Shown in pieces: positions 15,239 to 24,500 of a DNA stretch of 35,653 bases. A program made the position numbers and the translations under genes. The DNA comes from Paludibacteraceae bacterium (GTDB taxonomy: Bacteria > Bacteroidota > Bacteroidia > Bacteroidales > Paludibacteraceae): assembly GCA_017439235.1 (NCBI GenBank), contig JAFSJN010000023.1:1-35653 (forward strand), in the 5' to 3' direction. The stretch's first letter is position 1. Each line of letters opens with the position of its first letter. Under the pieces are notes generated by a model. That model was not told the origin of the DNA. It made no database searches and saw only the letters and a list, made by a program, of their open reading frames with translations.

Positions 15239-17119
15239 ATGAATAGATCGGTTGTAATAGGTAGTTTGCTGATACTGATGGGCTTATCTTCCTGCGCCAA
15301 TCGTGGTGTGGGGCCTCAAGGCGGTCCGATAGACAGTATTCCACCCTCTATTGTGCGCACGAATCCGGATAACGGTTGCCTCAATTATACCAAACCTACC
15401 ATCGATATCTATTTCAATGAGTATATCCAGTTAGACGGCAGCACGGACAATATCCTGGTATCACCACCGCAACAACGGCCGCCAGAGATTAAGGTCATCG
15501 GCAAACATATTCACGTAGCCTTTCAGGACACCTTGCAGCCCAATACGACCTACACGATTGATTTTGCGAACTATATCGTTGACAACAACGAGAAGAATCC
15601 CTACCCTGAATATGCTTTCTCCTTCTCGACGGGTGACGCCATCGATTCGCTGGAGATATACGGGCAATTGATCAACGCAGAGAATCTAAATCCTATGTCG
15701 GGTGTTGTAGTTGGTCTGCACAGTAACCTCCACGACAGCGCCTTCACCACACAACCCTTCACGCGTATCGGCAGAACTGACGAGAATGGTGAGTTCTCTA
15801 TCAAGAACATCCATGCAGGTACGTATCGCTTGTATGCTCTGCATGACCAGAGTCGCGACTATATTTATCAGCCCGGCGAGGCAGTAGCCTTTGTTATGGA
15901 GCCTATCACGCCCCGTATCGATGTACAGATAGAACACGATACTATTTGGAAGAAAGACACCTTAGACGCACAAGGGCACAAGATTGCAGACAGTATCTAC
16001 ACATCCGAATACTACTATTACGAGCCATCGGAGTTGCTGCTCAAGTGCTTCAAGGAAGACAAACGACGCATCGCTTTCCAACGAGTTATACGTGAGAATG
16101 CTCACTATTTCCAATTGATTTTCAGTGCCCCGCAACAAGACTTGCCCACGCTGCGTGCCTTGCGATTGGAACAGGACTCATTGGCCGCTGATACAACGTG
16201 GGTTAACTTCCTCGACTACTGCGTATTACAACCCTCTACCGGCCTCGATACACTCACCTATTGGCTGACGGATTCGGCGGCCATTAAGATGGATTCGATA
16301 CGCTTCGAGTTGACCTACATGAAGACCGACTCGGTATACCAATTGCAGCCACAGACGGATACTATCATGGCTGTCTATCGTGCTCCACGTCTGAGCGCCA
16401 AGGTATTGGCACAGCAGAAGCGCAAGGAGAAAGCGCTGGGATTGCAAATCAATGCCAATGTGAATAAGAAATTCAATATCTACGACACTATTTGCATCCT
16501 TTCGCCAACTCCCATTGCCCGCATCGAACGCGACAGCGTGCATCTGTTGGAATATATCAACGACTCAACAACTATACCGGTGTCTACCCGTGTGCAACTA
16601 CGTGACTCATCACGGATGGCATATCAAGTCATCGCCCGCTTGCGTCACGATGCAGATTATGATTTGGTCTTAGACTCAGGAGCAGTAGTGGACGTTTACG
16701 GCAAGACGCACAAGAAAGAAACCTTTATCATGCATGTGCGCCCGCAAGAGGACTACGCCACACTGACGATTCGTTTGGCTACTCCCTGTCCTAACGCCAT
16801 CATACAGCTGTTAGACACTAAGGATCAGCCTGTTCGACAAATGCCCGTAACCGGTAATAATGCTGCTTTCCGCTATGTGGAGCCAGGATCTTATTACCTG
16901 CGTATGTTCGTCGATACCGACCATAATGGTCGCTGGACAACCGGTGATTGGCTCACCAAACGGCAACCCGAAGAGGTGTACTACTTCCGCAAGAAACTCA
17001 CCTTACGCGCCAACTGGGACTTCGAAGAGATTGTCGATTGGCAGAATGTTCCCCTATTGCAACAAAAACCTCGTGCTATCCGCAAAGACGAGAATAGCAC
17101 CAATAAAAAGAAACGTTGA
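15239..17119 (+). CDS. Ig-like domain (Big_5) lipoprotein
   Basis: 626 aa. Lipoprotein signal MNRSVVIGSLLILMGLSSC with lipobox cysteine at position 19. Residues about 33-130 form a bacterial Ig-like domain (PPSIVRTNPDNG, DIYFNEYIQLD, PNTTYTIDF), followed by a carboxypeptidase-regulatory-like beta-sandwich (EIYGQLINAENLNPMSGV, GTYRLYALHD). The C-terminus repeats a 'pGsYyLRmFvDtDhNGrW' segment typical of such sandwich domains. It is probably outer-membrane anchored and structural. No catalytic residues are recognised. It ends in a TTGA overlap with the next gene. Confidence 0.85.
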   Translation: MNRSVVIGSLLILMGLSSCANRGVGPQGGPIDSIPPSIVRTNPDNGCLNYTKPTIDIYFNEYIQLDGSTDNILVSPPQQRPPEIKVIGKHIHVAFQDTLQPNTTYTIDFANYIVDNNEKNPYPEYAFSFSTGDAIDSLEIYGQLINAENLNPMSGVVVGLHSNLHDSAFTTQPFTRIGRTDENGEFSIKNIHAGTYRLYALHDQSRDYIYQPGEAVAFVMEPITPRIDVQIEHDTIWKKDTLDAQGHKIADSIYTSEYYYYEPSELLLKCFKEDKRRIAFQRVIRENAHYFQLIFSAPQQDLPTLRALRLEQDSLAADTTWVNFLDYCVLQPSTGLDTLTYWLTDSAAIKMDSIRFELTYMKTDSVYQLQPQTDTIMAVYRAPRLSAKVLAQQKRKEKALGLQINANVNKKFNIYDTICILSPTPIARIERDSVHLLEYINDSTTIPVSTRVQLRDSSRMAYQVIARLRHDADYDLVLDSGAVVDVYGKTHKKETFIMHVRPQEDYATLTIRLATPCPNAIIQLLDTKDQPVRQMPVTGNNAAFRYVEPGSYYLRMFVDTDHNGRWTTGDWLTKRQPEEVYYFRKKLTLRANWDFEEIVDWQNVPLLQQKPRAIRKDENSTNKKKR

Positions 17120-17769
17120 AAGGCAAGTGGATCTTTTTGAGCATAGGATGGGCAGTACAGGTAATCGCCTATCTGTGGATGCCCGCTAATCCATGGTCGC
17201 TGGTGAGCGGACTGTTAGGCATAGCCAGTGTCGTGCTATGTGCCGAAGGGAGTTTACTGACCTTCTTTTTCGGAGTAGGACAGATACTGACCTACACCTA
17301 TTTATGTTGGTTGGAGCGATTCTACGCCGGCATAGCCATTAACGCCTTCTATTTTGCATCACAGTTTTACGGTCTTTGGCATTGGCGCAGACGCATCGTA
17401 CAAGGCGGCGATATAGCCTCCTTGGCTTCGGTTGCGGTGCCTACTAAGACCCTATCGTGGCGTATGATGGTGATGATTATTGCCCTATTAGGCGGAGCAT
17501 CGTTGCTGGTAGGCTTTCTACTGCAGCGTTTGACTAACGATACGCAGCCCTATTTAGATGCCTTAACGACAGTACCGGCTATCGTAGCACAGATAATGAT
17601 GGTGCGCGCCATTCGCGAACACTGGTTCTTATGGTTCGCTATAGATATCCTATATATCGTAATGTGGATGCGCGCAGGAGACTGGTGTATGACGATGCAA
17701 TATTCATTCTGGTGTATGAATTGCATCTACGGATACATACGCTGGACTCATAATGTGCAGAAAGCATAG
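17116..17769 (+). CDS. pnuC: Nicotinamide riboside transporter PnuC
   Basis: 217 aa, inner membrane, with several hydrophobic helices (VIAYLWMPA, LLTFFFGVGQILTY, MVMIIALLGGASLL). The PnuC hallmark FYGLWHWRRR is present, as are WFAIDILYIVMWM and YSFWCMNCIYGYIRW. It imports nicotinamide riboside for NAD synthesis. The start is TTG at 17116, overlapping the upstream stop as TTGA; no ATG fits the first helix. No NAD-responsive riboswitch is possible directly upstream because that DNA is coding. The last 22 nt overlap the convergent deacetylase gene. Confidence 0.87.
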   Translation: MKGKWIFLSIGWAVQVIAYLWMPANPWSLVSGLLGIASVVLCAEGSLLTFFFGVGQILTYTYLCWLERFYAGIAINAFYFASQFYGLWHWRRRIVQGGDIASLASVAVPTKTLSWRMMVMIIALLGGASLLVGFLLQRLTNDTQPYLDALTTVPAIVAQIMMVRAIREHWFLWFAIDILYIVMWMRAGDWCMTMQYSFWCMNCIYGYIRWTHNVQKA

Positions 17770-18401
17770 CCCTGACTGAGCAGATATTCAATCACTTGCG
17801 GCAAGGCTTCAGGAGTACAATGCGCACTCTTGAGCGAATCGTGAAAGAGAATAATACTGCCCGGACGAACATAACGACGGACGGTACGTACGATCTCTTC
17901 CGCCGTGCGCTGACGCTCATAATCGTAAGTAATGACATCCCATAAGACGATTCGATAGCCCTGTTGGCGTAAAGCACGCAATTGGGAGGGTTTGGCCCAG
18001 CCGTGAGGAGGACGGAAGAGTTTGGATGTGCGATGCTCGATTAGTGATTCTTGATTAGGGAAGCAAGCCGTGTTGGCCAAATAGTCGCGGATAGTAGATT
18101 TAAGTCCCTGCAAATGATTATAGGTATGATTGCCAACCTGATGACCTTCCTCCTGTACCTGTTGCGCCACCTGCGGATACTTGTGTATATTCTCTCCTAC
18201 CTGAAAGAAGGTTGCTTTAACATTATAACTACGTAAGATAGCTAAGATAGCAGGCGTTACCTCAGGAATAGGTCCATCGTCAAAAGTCAGATACACACAG
18301 GGTTTCGTGGCGCCCGAACGAGCGATATACCGTTCTCCCCTCCACACGATAGTGCGCCAAAGAGATTGTATCCACGAAGGTACGCGATAGAGGTGTATCA
18401 T
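17748..18401 (-). CDS. Polysaccharide deacetylase (NodB homology domain)
   Basis: 217 aa. Metal-dependent de-N-acetylase of carbohydrate esterase family 4. Motif 1 TFDDGP (D41, D42), motif 2 NHTYNH (H92, H96), motif 3 FRPPHGW, then LWDVITYDY and ILFHDS give the full catalytic set. It could deacetylate peptidoglycan or a surface glycan. No clear signal peptide is seen. Residues about 113-125 (FPNQESLIEHRTS) look like an insertion just before motif 3 and are encoded by the heptad array at 18032-18066. The promoter is at 18425-18456. It overlaps pnuC tail to tail by 22 nt with no terminator visible. Confidence 0.88.
   Translation of the reverse strand: MIHLYRVPSWIQSLWRTIVWRGERYIARSGATKPCVYLTFDDGPIPEVTPAILAILRSYNVKATFFQVGENIHKYPQVAQQVQEEGHQVGNHTYNHLQGLKSTIRDYLANTACFPNQESLIEHRTSKLFRPPHGWAKPSQLRALRQQGYRIVLWDVITYDYERQRTAEEIVRTVRRYVRPGSIILFHDSLKSAHCTPEALPQVIEYLLSQGYAFCTL
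18032..18066 (+). repeat. Five-unit heptad array inside the deacetylase gene
   Basis: 7-nt units GATGCTC, GATTAGT, GATTCTT, GATTAGG and GAAGCAA read on the plus strand, antisense to the gene. The order matches the array in rlmD unit by unit (18 of 19 bases identical across the core). It encodes the extra residues before deacetylase motif 3. Confidence 0.6.
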
Positions 18402-18424
18402 GCCGGAAATGACTAATTAGGTTG

Positions 18425-18456
18425 CAAAGATATAAAAAAATTTGCGTACGTACAAG
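18425..18456 (-). promoter_or_regulatory. Promoter of the deacetylase gene
   Basis: On the minus strand CTTG (one mismatch to TTTG, complement of 18453-18456), 20 nt, TATCTTTG (complement of 18425-18432). It is interlocked with the opposite promoter at 18441-18472. Confidence 0.6.
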
Positions 18457-18472
18457 TTTTTTTGTACTTTTG
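18441..18472 (+). promoter_or_regulatory. Promoter of the HAD hydrolase gene
   Basis: TTTG at 18441-18444, a 20-nt spacer, TACTTTTG at 18465-18472. The predicted start is near 18479, about 11 nt before the ATG at 18490. The central 8 nt between the two -33 boxes are CGTACGTA. Confidence 0.7.
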
Positions 18473-18489
18473 CATGTTTTTTAAGCATA

Positions 18490-19161
18490 ATGATGAAATC
18501 ATTTCAAGCATATTTTTTTGATATGGATGGCACCCTATTCGACTCAATGCCTCACCATTCGCAAGCCTGGGAGACCGTGATGCGTCGTCACGGATTGGAT
18601 TTTACCGCTTACGATTGCTATCTGAATGAGGGACGTACAGGTCAAGATGTCATCCACGAAGCTATATGGACGAAGGAACACCGCGAAGCCTCAGAAGAAG
18701 AGATTTGGTCGATTTACAACGAGAAGACCGAGGAGTTTCATCGTTTAGGAGGTGCAAAGCCCATTCCGGGAGTGAAAGATTTGTTAGAACTCTTGGTTTC
18801 GCAAGGAACACAAGTATGGATAGTGACCGGTAGCGGACAGCAGACACTATTCGATACGCTCGATGAATCGTTCCCGGGTATCTTTACTCGAAAGTATATG
18901 ATAACCGCCTTAGATGTCGTTCATGGCAAGCCTCATCCCGAACCTTATCTGCGCGCTTGGGAACGTTGCGGATTGCCCAAAGAAGAATGCTGCGTAATAG
19001 AAAACGCCCCTCTGGGTATTCAATCGGGCAAGGCTGCAGGGTTGTTCACTATCGGTGTGAATACAGGCATCTTACGGCCGGAAGACCTGCTTCGCGCAGG
19101 GGCGGACCATGTTTATAATAACATGGCCGCCCTACGAGAAGCGATTATAGAGGCTTTCTAA
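18490..19161 (+). CDS. HAD-family hydrolase, beta-phosphoglucomutase/sugar-phosphatase-like
   Basis: 223 aa. Motif I DMDGTLFDS supplies the nucleophile aspartate and acid/base aspartate, motif II is VTGSG, motif III lysine is in GKPHPEPYL, and motif IV is VIENAPLGIQSGKAAG. A helical cap lies between motifs I and II. The substrate is probably a small sugar phosphate. The ATG at 18490 is chosen because the promoter -7 box is at 18465-18472; longer frames would start inside the promoter. An ATG at 18493 is equally possible. It ends immediately against the convergent ROK kinase stop codon with no spacer. Confidence 0.88.
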   Translation: MMKSFQAYFFDMDGTLFDSMPHHSQAWETVMRRHGLDFTAYDCYLNEGRTGQDVIHEAIWTKEHREASEEEIWSIYNEKTEEFHRLGGAKPIPGVKDLLELLVSQGTQVWIVTGSGQQTLFDTLDESFPGIFTRKYMITALDVVHGKPHPEPYLRAWERCGLPKEECCVIENAPLGIQSGKAAGLFTIGVNTGILRPEDLLRAGADHVYNNMAALREAIIEAF

Positions 19162-20118
19162 TTACTCTTCCCAAGCTAACGAGCTGGCACCTAGAACGGC
19201 TGCGTCAGCTTCTTTGAGGTCAGAGAACAAGACCTTCACTTTGTTGCGCCATAAGGGCAACACGTTGTCGTTAATGGCCTTAACAACTGGATCCAAGATC
19301 CAATGACCGGACTTAGTCAGACCACCGAACATAATGATAGCCTCAGGAGCAGAGAAGGCAATAAAGTCAGCTATCTGCTGTCCTAAGATAGTACCTGTAT
19401 AGTCGAAGATTTGCTTTGCAACCTCGTCACCCTGTTCGGCAGCATCGAAGACATCCTTAGAGGTGATGTTATCAATATCTAAATTGCGCAGGATAGTCTC
19501 TTTGGTAGTGGAGGAGATAATCTCCTTAGCCGTACGAGCGACACCGGTAGCCGAGGCGTATGCCTCCAGACAACCCTTCTTGCCGCAGTTACATTGACGT
19601 CCTTCCGGTCCGCGAACAGCCGTAGTATGTCCTAACTCACCGGCAAAGCCATCGTGACCATATACTACCTTACCGTCGATAACGATCCCCGACCCCACAC
19701 CGGTGCCTAAGGTAATCATGATGAAGTCCTTCATACCCTTAGCAGCACCATAGGTCATTTCGCCCTGTGCGGCAGCGTTGGCGTCATTGGTTATCTTGCA
19801 GGGGATACCAAAGCGCTCGGTCATCAACTCAGCAAATGGCACCGAAGGCCAAGGCAAGTTCATGGCACCCTCAATACGACCGGTGTAGTAGTTACCATTG
19901 GGTACGCCGGCTCCTATTCCGCGGAACAGCGAGAAGCCGCCGATAGGTTCCACAATCTTAACTGCCTCTTCATAGAGAGCATTGATGTAGTCGTTGATAT
20001 CCGGATACTGTTGCGTTTTGATAGACGTGCGAGCGATAACGTGACCGCGTACATCTACGATTCCTAAAACGGAGTTGGTGCCTCCCATGTCAAGACCAAG
20101 TACATAAGGTTTTTCCAT
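19162..20118 (-). CDS. ROK-family sugar kinase (glucokinase-like)
   Basis: 318 aa. The N-terminal phosphate loop DMGGTN, GAGVPNGNYYTGRIEGAMNL, the catalytic NDANAAAQGE and TLGTGVGSG are typical, followed by the ROK zinc site CNCGKKGCLEAYAS. It phosphorylates a hexose, most likely glucose. It is the last gene of the long minus-strand run and starts 38 nt after the efflux outer-membrane gene; no internal promoter is evident in that gap, so it may depend on upstream transcription. Confidence 0.9.
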   Translation of the reverse strand: MEKPYVLGLDMGGTNSVLGIVDVRGHVIARTSIKTQQYPDINDYINALYEEAVKIVEPIGGFSLFRGIGAGVPNGNYYTGRIEGAMNLPWPSVPFAELMTERFGIPCKITNDANAAAQGEMTYGAAKGMKDFIMITLGTGVGSGIVIDGKVVYGHDGFAGELGHTTAVRGPEGRQCNCGKKGCLEAYASATGVARTAKEIISSTTKETILRNLDIDNITSKDVFDAAEQGDEVAKQIFDYTGTILGQQIADFIAFSAPEAIIMFGGLTKSGHWILDPVVKAINDNVLPLWRNKVKVLFSDLKEADAAVLGASSLAWEE

Positions 20119-20156
20119 AGTATTAAAATTTTAAGTGATTAATGTTATTATATTCT

Positions 20157-21551
20157 TTATTTTCCGCCGCCACCAAGAGCGATATACAATGCGATAAGTG
20201 CCTGTGCGCCATTATAGAGGTTAGAGGCTTCGTTCAGTTGGGCCGAAAGTAGCGATTCCTGTGCAGTCAGCACTTCGAGGTAGCTGGCCTTACCGCTATG
20301 CATCAATTCGTGCGTACCCTGGTAAGCATGGTGCAGCACCTCAACCTGACGTTTGTAAAGGACATCCTTGTCGCGTGCTGTCTGACAATCGGCCAAGCAC
20401 TCGTTGACCTGGTTACCGGCATCGATGACCGTCTGCACGTAACTATTCAACTTATCCTGTTGATTAAGTTTGGCAATCTTCAGACTGGCCACCAATTTTC
20501 CTTGCGAGAAAATAGGTTGTACCAACGAGGCTGCCGCCTGCATGAGTAATGATCCGGGATCGGCTATCACACCGCTATTGTTAGTCCAGCCGAGTAACCC
20601 GGATAACGAGAACGACGGATAGAATGCCGCCTTGGCTGCAGCCGTGTTATAGAAGGCTTCAGCAAGCGCCTGATCGGCAGCCTTGATATCAGGTCTGTTT
20701 TGCAACAGCGCAGCCGGCACCCCCATACTCCAGCGTTCGGGAAGTTCATAAGTCCCCCACTCTGCACGCTCGATTGTCTGAGGCGTGATAAGCAAGAGTT
20801 TGCACAAGGTGTTCTCAATGTTGCGAATGCTCCGACGCGTATCTACAATCTGCATCTTGACGCTTAGATTCGATGACTCCATTTGATTAACGGCTGTCGA
20901 ATAAGCCTGTCCGTTCTCCCACAAGGCCCGCTCGGTTTCCAGAGAGATATCCCATAGACTATCAGTGGTGATAAGAATCTGCAACTGTTTATCCAAGAGG
21001 AGCAATTGGAAATACTCTTGTGCCACAGTGGATACGAGGTTGGCTTGCGTTGCCGTACGCGAGGCTTGTGCCTGCTCCAATATAGCTTTTGATTTGCGTT
21101 TATTGACCGTCACCGAGCCTGAGATACCAATATTCCAATCCAGCGACAGAGGCACATTATACGACAACGTCGACGAGCCGAGTGTCCCGCTGGAGGACAT
21201 CATCCGAGAGATACCAACTTGCGGAGAGAGACTCAGCGAAGGCAAATAGGCCAACTTAGCTGCCTTAAGGGCTGCTTGCGCCTGTTCCACGGCTATTTGA
21301 GCAGATTGCAGATCGGTATTACGCGCCAAGGCTGAATCGATGAGATTCTGCAGCAGCGGATCTACAAAGAAATCACGCCAACTAATCTCAGAAGCGGTGA
21401 TGGACTCCGTATTCAAAAGTGAATCCTCCGGCAGTGCTCCGAACAAGTTGTCAGGCGCATCGGTCTGCGATTTATATTTTTTGTACACACCGCAACTGCT
21501 CAGCAGCAGCATACAGCATATAGAATACAGAATACAGTTTTTTGTTCTCAT
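20157..21551 (-). CDS. RND efflux outer-membrane channel lipoprotein (TolC/OprM type)
   Basis: 464 aa. Lipoprotein signal MRTKNCILYSICCMLLLSSC with lipobox cysteine at 20. Two outer-membrane-efflux repeats rich in helices follow (ALARNTDLQSAQIAVEQAQAAL, FYPSFSLSGLLGW, EVLTAQESLLSAQLN), as in the NodT family. It forms the trimeric exit duct of the tripartite pump. The start overlaps the RND pump stop as ATGA. Codons 5-16 of the signal peptide are built from the heptad repeat at 21504-21538. Confidence 0.92.
   Translation of the reverse strand: MRTKNCILYSICCMLLLSSCGVYKKYKSQTDAPDNLFGALPEDSLLNTESITASEISWRDFFVDPLLQNLIDSALARNTDLQSAQIAVEQAQAALKAAKLAYLPSLSLSPQVGISRMMSSSGTLGSSTLSYNVPLSLDWNIGISGSVTVNKRKSKAILEQAQASRTATQANLVSTVAQEYFQLLLLDKQLQILITTDSLWDISLETERALWENGQAYSTAVNQMESSNLSVKMQIVDTRRSIRNIENTLCKLLLITPQTIERAEWGTYELPERWSMGVPAALLQNRPDIKAADQALAEAFYNTAAAKAAFYPSFSLSGLLGWTNNSGVIADPGSLLMQAAASLVQPIFSQGKLVASLKIAKLNQQDKLNSYVQTVIDAGNQVNECLADCQTARDKDVLYKRQVEVLHHAYQGTHELMHSGKASYLEVLTAQESLLSAQLNEASNLYNGAQALIALYIALGGGGK
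21504..21538 (-). repeat. Heptad array in the signal-peptide codons of the efflux channel gene
   Basis: Read on the minus strand: ACTGTAT, TCTGTAT, TCTATAT, GCTGTAT and a looser GCTGCTG, five 7-nt units (35 nt). Because 7 is not a multiple of 3, gain or loss of a unit would shift the frame after codon 5. Confidence 0.5.
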
Positions 21552-24500
21552 TTTGTTTCCTCCTTTCCATTTTTCGCTTTCTTCGTTTCTCCGTCCTCTT
21601 TCACCGGACTACCGCTCACTTTCTCTTCCAGGATTTGGAAGATGATGAAGAACGCCGGGACAACGAATACCAAGGCAAGTGTGCCGACCGACATCCCCCC
21701 AACGACACCTAAAGCGAGAGCACGGTTACCGTTAGCACCTGCACCACCCGCGATAATCAAAGGAATCATGCCGACAATCATCGTTATAACGGTCATCAAG
21801 ATAGGACGCAAACGGTCTTTACAAGCCTCCAATGCAGCATCCACGATGGACAGACCTTGCTTACGACGCTCACTGGCAAACTCGGTAATCAAGATAGCCG
21901 TCTTAGCGAGCAGACCAATCAACATAATCACACCGGTCTGCAAGTAGATGTTATTCTCCATACCGGGCAAGCCCATCTTATTACCTACCCATGAGAAGAG
22001 GAAGGAGCCCATCAGACCGAACGGCACAGATAAGAGCACCGCAAATGGCGTAAGCCAAGAGTTATAGAGCGAACCCAGGATGAGGTAAATCAAGATAATA
22101 CAGATAGCATAGATAATGACAGTCATATTGCTCTTAGAGCTCTCCTCTACCTCACGCGACATCGAGCCGTACTCGTATGAACAATAGGTCGGCATAGTCT
22201 CTTTGAATACCTCTGCAATTACTTGATGTGCTTCCACTTCCGAATAGCCATTACCCGGCGTTACGGAACAGGAGATAGATTGGAAGAGGTTGAAGTGCTT
22301 ATGCGATGACGATCCGACAATCTCTTCCAACCGAACAAATTGGGAAAGCGGCGCCATCTTATTGTCGCTAACCTTAATATACATATTGTTCAGCGATGAG
22401 GGGTCCAGACGATACTCGGGCGCAGCACCTACCAGAATATTGTATACCTTACTGAACTGGTTGAAGTTACCCACATACGAGCCGCCACAATATGAGCCGA
22501 GCACATTGAGAACCGCTTTAGCCGTAATACCGGCACGTTGGCATTGGATGGGATCGACGTGGACCTTGAATTTCGGGAAGCGCTCCGAATAAGTGGACAT
22601 CGCATTACTGATTTCCGGACGCTCCTGCAGTTTAGCAAGGAAGGCATTGGTCTTATTACCGAAATCGGACATGTCACCGTCACTTCTATCCTGCACCTGC
22701 AGATCAATACTATTTGAGGTACCGTAACCCGGAATCTGCGGCATCTGGAAGGGCAATACTTGCGCATTCTTGATACTCTTGCAATCCAGGTAGAAGCGAT
22801 AGATTACGAGGTCAATATAGTGTTTGAAACCCGGACGGTCGTCCCAGTTCTTAAGACGAATAATGAGCGTAGCATAACTCGAGCCGTTGGACGATATCAG
22901 ACCATAACCGCTACACAGGCCATAACTCTCCAACTCAGGAATCGCTTTTACCTTCTCCTCTACCTGCTTCATTATCTCGCTGTTCTCATGCAGAGTCGAG
23001 CCTTCCGGCATACGCACCTCGCACATGATTACACCTTGGTCTTCTTGCGGAACGAGGCCCGAAGGCATAATCTTCATAAACAGCACCATGAGAACGATAG
23101 CACCGCCTAACAAGGCAAACGATAACGCAGGACGCTTCAGGTATTTTTGCACAGCTCCTTGGTATTTGCCGAGGATAGCATTATAGCTGGCTTCGTAAGC
23201 AATCTTGGTATAATAGTCAATGCCTTTCCACTTACCGCCTTTTGCGTTTGTCTCCTCGTTAGGTCGCATCAGTAACGCACAGAGCGCAGGACAGAGAACC
23301 AACGCACATACGCAGGAGAGACCTACCGATCCGGCAATCGTGATACCGAATTGGGTGAAGAATGTACCGGATGTACCACTCATAAAGGTGACAGGGATAA
23401 ACACCGCCATAAATACCAACGTACACGAGATAACGGCTACAGACACCTCACTCATCGCCTGACGGGTAGCCTCGATGGCTTTATCCTTAGGCGTATTGCC
23501 TGGCATCTTACCTGTCTCGAGTTTGGCCATTACGGCTTCAACGACGACAATGGCATCATCCACCACCGTACCAATAGCCAATACAAGAGCGAACAGAGTC
23601 AATATATTCAACGAGAAACCGGCTAATTGCACGATAGTAAACGTACCCAGCAGAGACACGATAATCGAAATAGAAGGAATCAACGTAGCCTTCCAGTTCT
23701 GCAGGAAGAAATAAACTACCAAGATAACAAGCAGAATAGCGATAACGAGCGTCTCAACCACATTGTGAATAGCAGCAAAGAGGAAGTCGTTACTGGTTTC
23801 TAAGATCACGAACTCCAATCCGGCAGGAAGAGTCGGTGTGAGCTGTTTATACAACTCATCAATCTGCTGGTTCACCAACGTTGCGTTAGCTCCGGGCGAT
23901 TGGTTAACTAAGTAGAATACACCAGGTTGACCATCCATACTGGAGGTCATCGTATAGCTCTTAGCGCCAATCTCGACAGTTGCCACGTCTTTCAGGTACA
24001 GCACGTTACCGCCTTCGGTAGTACGTAGAACGATATTCTCAAACTCCTCGATGGACTTGAGCGTACCCTTGTACTCCATAGGATATTGGTAAGCGTTCTC
24101 GGACTGCTGACCAAGGGTACCGGTAGAAGTCACGAAACTCTGGGCCTGAATAGCCGACGATACATCGTTCGGTTCCAAACCATACTGCGCCATTTGATCC
24201 GGTTTGAGCCATACGCGCAGGGCGTAAGTGTTACCCAAGTTGCTGACGTTACCGACACCTGTGATACGCAGCAGACGCGGTTTAACGTTGATATCAATAT
24301 AGTTCGAGATAAAGTCTGCATCGTACTTGCCGTCGGTCGATTTAAGACCGGCAATCTGTAGAATACTATTCTGACGTTTGCTCACCGTTACACCGGTCTG
24401 AATAACATCACTTGGCAGCAATGCTTCAGCCTGCGACACACGGTTCTGGACGTTCACCGCAGCCAGGTCGGGATCCGTACCCTGCTTGAAATAGACCACG

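Noticed and set aside
18442-18489. Upstream extension of the HAD hydrolase frame to 18442
   Set aside because: That stretch contains the promoter -33 and -7 boxes and cannot be translated from this promoter.
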